DNA from: a virus
DNA length: 23,244 bases
Virus record (IMG/VR): IMGVR_UViG_3300045738_000564
Location: 1-23,244 of that record
Strand: one strand, 5' to 3'
Under the pieces are notes generated by a model. The model worked only from the letters and a program-made list of their open reading frames with translations. It ran no database searches and was not told where the DNA came from. Made by a program: the position numbers and the translations under genes. Positions 1 to 6,842 of this stretch are shown here, one piece after another (within the stretch, counting starts at the first letter, position 1; every line of letters begins with the position of its first letter).

Positions 1-2
1 TA

Positions 3-1466
3 ATTGGTGGAACAGGTATAACTGCAAACGCTAATGAGATAACAACTACTGATGGAGATATTGTTCATGATAATTTAAGTGGTTTTGTAGCAAATGAACA
101 CATTGACCATTCAGGAGTAACACTAACTGCAGGTGCTGGTTTAAGTGGTGGTGGTACAATAGCCGCAAGTAGAACCTTCGCGATAGATATTTCAGAATTT
201 TCAGATGTACAAATTGCAAGTGGTGATAAATTCTTAGTATTAGATAGTGATGGTGCTAATGAACAATTAGAATCAGTTGATGATGTAGCTACCTTATTTG
301 CAGGTGATGGATTACAAGCCGCGGCCGCGGTAATGGCAGTAGATGTTAGTGACTTCGCAGGAACAGGTTTAGAAGATGACTCGTCAGAAAATTTAAGACT
401 TGCAACTCAAGGAACTGGTATTAGTGGTGGTAATGGAAGTACATTAAGTATAACACCAGCACAAACAGCTATTACTTCTGTATATAATACTTCTCTTAAA
501 GTTGGTACAGCAGCAACTGAAGAATATGTTACTTTTGGAACTGCCAACGAGGTAAATACTCATATAGGTAATTCAGAGATTCTTAGTGTAAGTGCAACTG
601 GTATAGATGTTACAGGAAACGCAACAATTAGTGGCAATCTTACCGTAAACGGCACACAGACAACTATTTCAAGTTCTATTGTAGATATTGGTGATAATAT
701 TATACAAGTTAATGGAACTCCTGTTACTTATGGTGGACTTCATGTTAAAGATGCAACGGGTAACCAAACTGGATCAATAGTATGGGATACTGTCAATAAT
801 TATTGGATGGGTGGAATATCTGGATCAGAATATAGACTTCCTGAACTTGCTACTGCAACAGAACTTAGTGGAAATGATAATAAAGTTCTTATATCAGATG
901 GTTCACGGATAGACGCGTCATCAAATATTACTGATGATGGTTCTACAGTAGATTTTGGTGATGTTGATTTAACATCAATTGATCAGTTACAGGGAATAGA
1001 TGCAAATACCTATATAGATTTAGGTGCTTCTACATTAATTGTAACTAAAGGTACATTACAACCATCAACAACTAATGGAGATGATTTAGGTGCAACTGGT
1101 ACAAGATATAAAAATTTATGGTTGCAAGGAAATGCAGATTTAGAAGGTGATATAGATGTAAATGGAACTGCTAATCTTGATGTAACAGATATTGATGGAA
1201 CACTTGATGTTCAAGGAATAGCAGATTTTCAAGCAAGAGTTGATGCACAAGCAAGTTTAGAAGTAACGGGTTCAGTTTATATAAGTGCAGGAGCAAGTGT
1301 AGCAGCCGCATCTGCAAGTTTAGTATCGTTTAGAAATGATAGTAATACACAACTTGGATATTTAGCATCAGCAGATACACAAGCAGTAACTACTGGTTTG
1401 GTTGGATATAATACAAGTAATGGAAATTTAACTATCAGTTCAGTAATTGATGGGGGAAGTTTCTAA
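3..1466 (+). CDS. Fibre-like virion protein, 5' partial
   Basis: The frame is open from the first complete codon of the window, so the gene starts outside it; 487 codons are visible. The ATG at 333 is internal, because the 110 codons before it read as the same kind of protein. Residues 33-69 carry the H.DHSGV..TAGAGLSGGG pattern common in phage fibre and virion proteins. Residues 76-97 match a 'D.F.VLDSDG' unit that recurs at 8025-8324. Codons 465-671 encode a segment closely similar to 8511-8720. A DLGATGTRYKNLW module lies at 1083. Composition is rich in Gly, Ala, Thr, Ser and Asp with few Cys, as expected for beta-rich trimeric fibres. No catalytic motif, signal peptide or membrane segment was seen. 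Fibre or surface decoration is an inference from modules and context; the receptor and position on the virion are unknown. Confidence 0.88.
   Translation: MGGTGITANANEITTTDGDIVHDNLSGFVANEHIDHSGVTLTAGAGLSGGGTIAASRTFAIDISEFSDVQIASGDKFLVLDSDGANEQLESVDDVATLFAGDGLQAAAAVMAVDVSDFAGTGLEDDSSENLRLATQGTGISGGNGSTLSITPAQTAITSVYNTSLKVGTAATEEYVTFGTANEVNTHIGNSEILSVSATGIDVTGNATISGNLTVNGTQTTISSSIVDIGDNIIQVNGTPVTYGGLHVKDATGNQTGSIVWDTVNNYWMGGISGSEYRLPELATATELSGNDNKVLISDGSRIDASSNITDDGSTVDFGDVDLTSIDQLQGIDANTYIDLGASTLIVTKGTLQPSTTNGDDLGATGTRYKNLWLQGNADLEGDIDVNGTANLDVTDIDGTLDVQGIADFQARVDAQASLEVTGSVYISAGASVAAASASLVSFRNDSNTQLGYLASADTQAVTTGLVGYNTSNGNLTISSVIDGGSF
465..671 (+). repeat. Fibre cassette, copy A (copy B at 8511-8720)
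   Basis: This segment encodes TAITSVYNTSLKVG through TVNGTQTTIS. It aligns over about 69 residues with TTLTSILNTSLGKIG through TVSGDQTIIS at 8511-8720. Shared blocks include EEYVTFGT.NEVNT, G..TG.DVTGN.TISG and LTV.G.QT. The bases also match over long stretches, so this is a paralogous module shared by two genes. A looser relative (AAQTVITSVVNSGLEIG) occurs near 10002 in the S74 fibre. Confidence 0.85.
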
Positions 1467-1476
1467 AGATTTTTTG

Positions 1477-1515
1477 GGGTATATACCCTGTAACATAGTG
1501 ATAATAGATATTATC
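1477..1515. repeat. Two short palindromes in the gap before 1530
   Basis: The 63-base gap holds a perfect 12-base palindrome, GGGTATATACCC at 1477-1488, and an inverted repeat GATAATA-GA-TATTATC at 1500-1515. The second ends five bases before the AGAGGA ribosome binding site of the next gene. Neither is followed by a T run on the + strand, so they do not look like ordinary terminators. They could be operators, RNA processing hairpins or chance. Function is unknown. Confidence 0.5.
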
Positions 1516-1529
1516 AGAGGATACGCCAT

Positions 1530-1826
1530 ATGGCACAAACTGTAAAATTAAAACGTAGTTCAGTTGCTGAAAAAGTTCCCACAACTTCTGATTTGGAGTT
1601 GGGTGAACTTGCTATGAATACGGTTGATGGTAAAGTTTATTTTGAAAAAAATGATGGTTCTCCTTCCGTTCAGACAATATTAACAACAGATTCACAAACA
1701 ACGGGGTCAGTAGAATTAACAGGAGCAGTAACGGCTTCTTATTTTAAAGGTGATGGTAGTAAGGTAACTAATGTAGAAGCAACAGACCCTAACTCAGTTG
1801 TGTTTAGTATAGTGTTTGGAGGATAA
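1530..1826 (+). CDS. Small fibre/tropism-type N-terminal domain protein
   Basis: A 98-residue protein with an AGAGGA ribosome binding site eight bases before the ATG. Residues 5-42 (KLKRSS, KVPTTSDLELGELAMNT, DGKVYF) match the pattern seen at the N terminus of many phage tail-fibre and tropism-determinant proteins: a Lys/Arg-rich strand, then 'P...L..GELA.NT.DGK.Y'. Residues 60-80 (SVELTGAVTASYFKGDGS) resemble the fibre-shaft repeat used in neighbouring genes. It is far shorter than a complete fibre, so it may be a free-standing adaptor or attachment domain. The stop is three bases before the next start, and the next gene's ribosome binding site lies inside this gene's 3' end, indicating translational coupling. 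The exact role is not known. Confidence 0.85.
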   Translation: MAQTVKLKRSSVAEKVPTTSDLELGELAMNTVDGKVYFEKNDGSPSVQTILTTDSQTTGSVELTGAVTASYFKGDGSKVTNVEATDPNSVVFSIVFGG

Positions 1827-1829
1827 AGA

Positions 1830-2156
1830 GTGGCTAATACATTTAAAAATGCAGCAACGGGGTCAAATACAACTATAAATCCACTGTATACTTGTCCAGG
1901 TGGAACTAGTGCAGTAGTACACGCTATGTATTTAAGTAATGTAGATGGTACAAGTGCAGCAACTATTAATTTAAGTATAAGTGGAAGTGCTAATTTTGAC
2001 CATCGAACATATATATTAAAGACAGTAGAAGTTCCCGCAGATTCTACTGTAATAATTGAAAAACCAATTAATTTGGGAGCGGGGGATATTTTAGAAACAC
2101 AAGCATCAGCAGACGGAGATATTGATGTATTTGCAAGTATTTTGGAGATTACCTAA
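1830..2156 (+). CDS. Small beta-rich virion protein (GTG start)
   Basis: A 108-residue protein that starts with GTG; GGAGG lies seven bases upstream inside the end of the preceding gene, and no ATG occurs near. The order of segments (an N-terminal 'LYTCPGGTSAVVHAMYLSN', a central Ala/Thr/Ser stretch, 'ILKTVEVPADSTVII', 'LGAGDILETQAS' and a hydrophobic last strand) is that of a small beta-sandwich virion protein class often found among phage structural genes. I recognise the pattern but cannot name a family with certainty. Its stop codon overlaps the next start as TAATG, so the two are probably translated together. A tail or capsid accessory protein is the likely role. Confidence 0.85.
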   Translation: MANTFKNAATGSNTTINPLYTCPGGTSAVVHAMYLSNVDGTSAATINLSISGSANFDHRTYILKTVEVPADSTVIIEKPINLGAGDILETQASADGDIDVFASILEIT

Positions 2157-2401
2157 TGGCAGGAACATTATCATATATTGGTTTAAATAGATTTGATAGT
2201 AAAGTTACCATAAAAAGTGGTGGTGGAGAAGTAACTGGTTCACTTTCAGTTGATGGGGCGATTAAAGAAAAAGGATTATCTATTCCTGTATTAGTGGAAA
2301 AGATGGTAATTGATAGATTAGGAAGTACTGGACAATCTCCAGATTTTTTAACTTTTGTACCTATCGTTGATGAAAGTGGCGAACAGGTAGTAATCGGTTA
2401 G
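2156..2401 (+). CDS. Small virion-cluster protein, unknown function
   Basis: An 81-residue protein whose ATG overlaps the stop of the preceding gene (TAATG), so translation is probably by reinitiation. Residues 15-35 (SKVTIKSGGGEVTGSLSVDGAI) resemble the beta-repeat of the neighbouring fibre proteins. The middle (IPVLVEKMVIDRLGS) is more hydrophobic. There is no recognisable catalytic motif, membrane span or signal peptide. Ten bases separate it from the next, very large gene. Its place between fibre-type genes suggests a virion or fibre-assembly role, but no specific function can be given. Confidence 0.78.
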   Translation: MAGTLSYIGLNRFDSKVTIKSGGGEVTGSLSVDGAIKEKGLSIPVLVEKMVIDRLGSTGQSPDFLTFVPIVDESGEQVVIG

Positions 2402-2411
2402 GAGTATATAA

Positions 2412-5400
2412 ATGGCAAAAACACATAGTAGTTTAACAGGAGCTGATTTACACGTACCCCAAGGATTTGGTAATGAAAACGCTACTGTAGTTTGGCATGT
2501 AACCCAATCTATAAATAAAGTAAATATAAGTAGTTCATTCTTACCAACTGACGAGGCTTCGTTTGATTTAGGTAGTGCCGCACTTTCATGGAAAGATATT
2601 TATGTTTCAAGTGGTTCAATAAAATTTATAGATCCATCAGATAATTCAGTTTTACAAACACTAACAGCAGATTCAAGTGGAATTGGTTTTGGTGGTGGTA
2701 ATGTTAGTGGTTCAACTATTAGTGGTTCTAAACTTCACATTGTAGGAAACGCCTTTATAGGTGGTAATTTAACTATTGGAGATGCAGATACAGATTCATT
2801 ATCAATATCAGCAGATTTAACTTCTAATTTAATTCCAAATGCAAATGTTACTTATGATTTGGGAAGTACTTCTAAAAGATGGAATGATTTATATACAGAA
2901 CGTGCATTAATTGGACAAACTGGAACTATGCATCCAAGTTCTTCTCTTACTGTACTGTTAGATGGTAAAGCAGGAATGTTGTTACCGTCTGCGTCATCTG
3001 ACCCAACTGTATCAGGTACAACCGAAAAGGGAATGACATATTTTAACTTAACTGATAATTTAATGAAAGTTTATAGTGGTACTGATTGGGTTCCAGTTGG
3101 TTCTACTGAAACAAAAGATAATGTACTTTCCATCGCAGCAGATTCAGATGCAAATAACGCCAGTTCAGCCATTAAAATGAGAGTAGATGGAACAGCAGAT
3201 GCACAAAATAAATTAGTTTTACAGTCTACTAATGTACATGAAATGACTGGTAGTATAAATGTATCTGGTTCAATTACTGCAACAAGTGCACCGAATACTT
3301 CAACAACTATAACTGCAAACAATATAACAAATGGGTATCCTACTTCTAACAATTGGGGGAGTGGTTTAGTTGGAAGTTATTTTAATAATTTTGATGAAAC
3401 AACTCATGTAAGTGAAATTTTAAGATTTATGGCTGGAATAATTAGTCATTCAATAGATACAGCATCTCCAACTGCAAATATTAATTATTGGAATACACTT
3501 TCTACAACTCATACACAAGGTTCAACAACGAGTAAAGGTTCATTGTTAGATGGAGTATTGGGTTCAACTTATGAAAATGCAAAATTGTCATGTCATTGGA
3601 CTTCATCTGCATTTATAGATATGAGTACTACAGCTTCTTATAAAGCGTTACAAGATTATTTGGTATTAAAGACTTGGGTACAGGCAAGCGATTTAGGTAC
3701 TTTTGGAAACGACACGGGAACAAATCCATTTAATGGAAGTTATGCATCAAGACTTCCATCAACAATACAAACCCAAGCAACACACGGAACAAATTCACAT
3801 ACAGTTACTGCAAATGTAGCCGGTGGAAGTACAGTTTATAGTACTTCTACTTATCTTGGAATGGGTCCATTATCAAGTGGAGCCGCACAGTCTATGTATG
3901 TAAGAGTATTAGCATCCCATTCATTTAGTGATAATTACGCAGATGCTACGCCAGATGAAAATTCATCTTTTACAACTGAATCTTTAGTAGATTATTCTCA
4001 AGCAAGTTTCGGAACTTCAAATGGGTTAGTATTAGCAAAAATTGAATCTGCTAATCCAGCAGTTATACCTGCAGCATATCAAGATGGAGATTTTAATAGT
4101 GTAGCGGGATCAATTAGTGGTAGATTTTATACTGGGGGTGCAACAAGTGCAACGAATATCTCTGCAAGTGGATATTACGCAACACATGATATTAAAGTAG
4201 GATTAAAGTCAGGTTCTCAATCAGATTATGTGTTTAAGAATGGTAGTGATTCGGCAACAAGATTTTATTTATATTATAATATAACAGAGGACATTACAAC
4301 AAGTCATCCTACTGCAGTAGTAACAAGTAGTTTAAATAGAACTGGATTTACAGCAACATCAAGGTCATTGAGTGGAGCACCTTATTTATTAACTACTTTA
4401 ATTAATTATGATTTTTATTCAGAAGTGAGTAAGAGTTTTGATCCAGGTTATAATTACGCAACAACTGTTTTACAGAATACTACATCAACAGATAATTGGG
4501 AAACCATTGGTGCATCAACATTGAGTACATCTACGGTTACTATTGATTCTAATGGTGTTGCTACAGCAGTTACAAGTGGATTAAAAAGAGGAGTATTTTC
4601 ATCAGATAAGGCTACACAAAGAGCTGATAATGATATTCCACATATAACTGATATAGCAGTTTGTTCATCTTCTTTATCTATGTCTTTGGATTCAAATTAT
4701 AATAATGTAGTTTCTGCCCGTTCAACCCAAGAAGATTTGAATTATACATTAGCATTAAGAGCAGCGGGTAAGAATTGGAAAAATACTTCTGTAAATGATA
4801 CAACTGCAGCACAAAATTTTTATGACGCAACTGCATTTGGACAAGTAGCAGCAAGTGGAAGTATGGCTATTTATAGTAGAGCACAAGGATATGATACAAA
4901 TACTTTACAAGATTTAACAGAAACATTTACAGGTGAAGATTTTAGAATAGTATTGGCAGATAACGTTCAATCATTTGGGGGAGCATATTTTACAACCGAT
5001 AGTTTTAAAACAAATGATGAAGGAGATGCAGTTTTAGGTGATTATGATTTACAAGTAAAACCTGGATATTTGGTAGAACCAGGTGGTGATTATGGATATT
5101 GGTTTCCAGAGGATTTTGGTAGTGGAGCATACAAATATTATATCAGAAGATTCCAAACACCTGGAAGTACATATTCAAGTATGACTCTTGATGTTGGTAA
5201 GACATTAGTTAATTGGGCAGCAACAACTTCAGATAGTGTAGCAGCAACTATATTATTTGAGAGTTCTGGTAACGGAAGTGGTAATAATGCTTCTTTAGGT
5301 GTTGCAAGAATATATGATCCAACAAAATTAACAAGTAACTTGATTGAAGCAGATATGGCAGCAGATAATTTTAAAAATCCATTTAGTACTGCAATTAGTT

Positions 5401-5564
5401 TATATGGAAATAGTGGTGGAAGTAAAAGTAGTACAGAATATACTATACCAATAAGAAATGCAGATGGAATGTATTTGGATAGTAACGATAATCAATTATA
5501 TGTGATAGTTAGATATAAGGGAGATCCATCTCCAGTAACATCTATCACATTAACCTTTAGTTAA
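2412..5564 (+). CDS. Large fibre-like structural protein
   Basis: A 1050-residue protein with an AGGAG ribosome binding site ahead of the ATG. Residues 52-66 (DLGSAALSWKDIYVS) and 149-163 (DLGSTSKRWNDLYTE) are two copies of the DLGSxxxxWxxLY module found in four genes here. The second is preceded by a DxLSISADL..NLIP segment that recurs in the next gene. Residues about 205-230 (KGMTYFNLTDNLMKVYSG) resemble a common fibre head motif. From about residue 290 on there is a long region rich in Ser, Thr, Gly, Tyr and Asn with no repeat I recognise. It ends in alternating hydrophobic strands (YVIVRYKG, SITLTFS), so a large beta-structured distal domain is plausible. No lytic or depolymerase motif was identified by eye. 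A tail fibre or similar surface protein is likely but unproven. Confidence 0.87.
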   Translation: MAKTHSSLTGADLHVPQGFGNENATVVWHVTQSINKVNISSSFLPTDEASFDLGSAALSWKDIYVSSGSIKFIDPSDNSVLQTLTADSSGIGFGGGNVSGSTISGSKLHIVGNAFIGGNLTIGDADTDSLSISADLTSNLIPNANVTYDLGSTSKRWNDLYTERALIGQTGTMHPSSSLTVLLDGKAGMLLPSASSDPTVSGTTEKGMTYFNLTDNLMKVYSGTDWVPVGSTETKDNVLSIAADSDANNASSAIKMRVDGTADAQNKLVLQSTNVHEMTGSINVSGSITATSAPNTSTTITANNITNGYPTSNNWGSGLVGSYFNNFDETTHVSEILRFMAGIISHSIDTASPTANINYWNTLSTTHTQGSTTSKGSLLDGVLGSTYENAKLSCHWTSSAFIDMSTTASYKALQDYLVLKTWVQASDLGTFGNDTGTNPFNGSYASRLPSTIQTQATHGTNSHTVTANVAGGSTVYSTSTYLGMGPLSSGAAQSMYVRVLASHSFSDNYADATPDENSSFTTESLVDYSQASFGTSNGLVLAKIESANPAVIPAAYQDGDFNSVAGSISGRFYTGGATSATNISASGYYATHDIKVGLKSGSQSDYVFKNGSDSATRFYLYYNITEDITTSHPTAVVTSSLNRTGFTATSRSLSGAPYLLTTLINYDFYSEVSKSFDPGYNYATTVLQNTTSTDNWETIGASTLSTSTVTIDSNGVATAVTSGLKRGVFSSDKATQRADNDIPHITDIAVCSSSLSMSLDSNYNNVVSARSTQEDLNYTLALRAAGKNWKNTSVNDTTAAQNFYDATAFGQVAASGSMAIYSRAQGYDTNTLQDLTETFTGEDFRIVLADNVQSFGGAYFTTDSFKTNDEGDAVLGDYDLQVKPGYLVEPGGDYGYWFPEDFGSGAYKYYIRRFQTPGSTYSSMTLDVGKTLVNWAATTSDSVAATILFESSGNGSGNNASLGVARIYDPTKLTSNLIEADMAADNFKNPFSTAISLYGNSGGSKSSTEYTIPIRNADGMYLDSNDNQLYVIVRYKGDPSPVTSITLTFS

Positions 5565-5574
5565 GAGATAAGAA

Positions 5575-6675
5575 ATGGCAGCAATAGATTCAGGGTCAAA
5601 ATCCAGTCGATTATTAGCATCACGTAGATATACTCACGATACACTTACAAGTGCACAAGAATCATTTACAAATGTACTTGATTTACAAGCATCTGAGATT
5701 TATACACAAGCAGGGTATTTACCATCTTCGGGATTACCTTTTAGTGGAAGTTCTCAAATTAGTGCAACACATACTGTTTCTGGATCAAGTGTAATGAAGT
5801 ATTGGTATAGACAAAAATTAACAAAATCAAATACTAATAATGAAGTTTGGTTCTTTTTGAATCCAACGGGTAGTAATGATGGAATTGGTGCACAGTTAAT
5901 TAGTTCTGATCAACAAACAAGTTTTGTATCACCAAAATATTCAACATCTGCTTTGGCAACTTCTACAACAGCAGATTCAACTCCTGGATATTTAGCAGCA
6001 ATATATAAATCGTCTACGGTCAGTCATAGTTTACAGACTGGTTCATTAGATGGAGATGATATAGTTTCTACTAATGATTACGAGTTTGATTATAAGACAG
6101 GGATTGTCCAGTTTAAGAGTTCAGAAGTTGATCCAACTAATAGTCAATATCTTTATATGACGGTATATCAATATACTGGAACTACATTAGCAACAGGACT
6201 TGATATAAGAGGTAATGTTACTGCGTCTAATATGAAATTAACAGGAAATATTCAAATTGGTGATAATGTAGCAGAGGATACTATTTCGATACAGGCTGAT
6301 TTTAGTGGAAGTTTACTTCCAGACTCAGATGATACATACGATTTAGGGAGTGGAGCGAAAGAATGGCAAGATTTGTACATAGATGGAACGGCAAACGTAG
6401 ATACGTTAGCTGTAACCGATGCATTTACATATGGAAGTACCACTTGGAATGAAAGTGGTGGAGCATTAAACGTAACCGGTTCAGATTTTATTTGGAAATC
6501 AACGGGTGGTGGATTTGATGTATATGATACAAGTGATGCTCTAATGTTTAAAATTGATAATAAAATGGTAGTATTGGGGACAGTAACGGGAGCTCCACCT
6601 ACCGCAACAGCGGGTGGAATGTATTATTCAGGATCTGATGAATGGTTCGTTGGATATAGTAATGATCCATCATAA
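5575..6675 (+). CDS. Fibre-like structural protein with DLGS module
   Basis: A 366-residue protein starting ten bases after the large fibre gene, with only a weak AAGAGA ribosome binding site. Residues 1-205 are unlike the neighbours and contain aromatic, beta-type stretches (SSVMKYWYRQKL, EVWFFLNPTGS, SQYLYMTVYQY). This may be an attachment or partner-binding region. Residues 210-280 hold the shared shaft module: NVTASNMKLTGNIQIGD, a TISIQADFSGSLLP segment, DLGSGAKEWQDLY at 256 and GTANVDTL. The C terminus (AGGMYYSGSDEWFVG) resembles a fibre cap strand. It is the last gene before a 98-base gap with a candidate promoter. Role inferred: fibre or fibre adaptor. Confidence 0.87.
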   Translation: MAAIDSGSKSSRLLASRRYTHDTLTSAQESFTNVLDLQASEIYTQAGYLPSSGLPFSGSSQISATHTVSGSSVMKYWYRQKLTKSNTNNEVWFFLNPTGSNDGIGAQLISSDQQTSFVSPKYSTSALATSTTADSTPGYLAAIYKSSTVSHSLQTGSLDGDDIVSTNDYEFDYKTGIVQFKSSEVDPTNSQYLYMTVYQYTGTTLATGLDIRGNVTASNMKLTGNIQIGDNVAEDTISIQADFSGSLLPDSDDTYDLGSGAKEWQDLYIDGTANVDTLAVTDAFTYGSTTWNESGGALNVTGSDFIWKSTGGGFDVYDTSDALMFKIDNKMVVLGTVTGAPPTATAGGMYYSGSDEWFVGYSNDPS

Positions 6676-6722
6676 TAAAACAACAATTTAAGTAGAAGAA
6701 AAGTAGAATAATTTAGAATGTT

Positions 6723-6754
6723 TATATTTATTAACGATAAACTACATAGTTTAT
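6723..6754 (+). promoter_or_regulatory. Imperfect late-promoter-like motif plus inverted repeat
   Basis: TATATTTATT at 6723-6732 keeps the eight-base core ATATTTAT of the GATATTTATA decamer seen before four other genes. It lies 41 bases before the next ATG, the same range as the perfect copies. It is followed at 6737-6754 by an inverted repeat, ATAAACTA-CA-TAGTTTAT, that could act as an operator or RNA hairpin. The gap then holds an AAGGGAG ribosome binding site for the 759-residue fibre gene. Confidence 0.4.
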
Positions 6755-6773
6755 TTAATAAGGGAGAATAAAA

Positions 6774-6842
6774 ATGGCACAGTGGAGAAAAGTCATAGTA
6801 TCGGGGAGTTCCGCGGTACTTAATCAAATATCAGCGAGTGGA
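6774..6842 (+). repeat. Shared N-terminal docking segment (partner at 9355-9423)
   Basis: These 69 bases encode the first 23 residues of the 759-residue fibre and match the first 23 residues of the fibre at 9355. Fourteen positions are clearly the same, including the core VIVSGSSA. The rest of the two proteins diverge, so the start is conserved separately. A common attachment point on the tail or on a partner protein is inferred. Confidence 0.8.

Noticed and set aside
319-330. Perfect GC-only palindrome CCGCGGCCGCGG in AT-rich DNA.
   Set aside because: It sits inside the open frame as four alternating GCC/GCG Ala codons in a common fibre motif, so coding explains it; no sign of a cloning junction or att site was seen.
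333-335. ATG as the start of the first gene.
   Set aside because: The frame is open back to base 3 and the upstream codons encode the same fibre-type motifs, with no ribosome binding site before this ATG.
1530-1826. A diversity-generating retroelement, suggested by the tropism-type N-terminal domain.
   Set aside because: No reverse transcriptase, template/variable repeat pair or adenine-biased variable end was seen in the window.
2510-2517. TATAAATA, an exact T4 late-promoter box on the + strand.
   Set aside because: It lies inside the 1050-residue gene, not before any gene, and a match of eight A/T bases is expected by chance in this DNA.
3071-3352. Open frames on the minus strand (for example 3071-3352, 7025-7408, 18395-18754).
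   Set aside because: They lie wholly inside real genes, lack ribosome binding sites and have compositions that mirror the + strand coding repeats.
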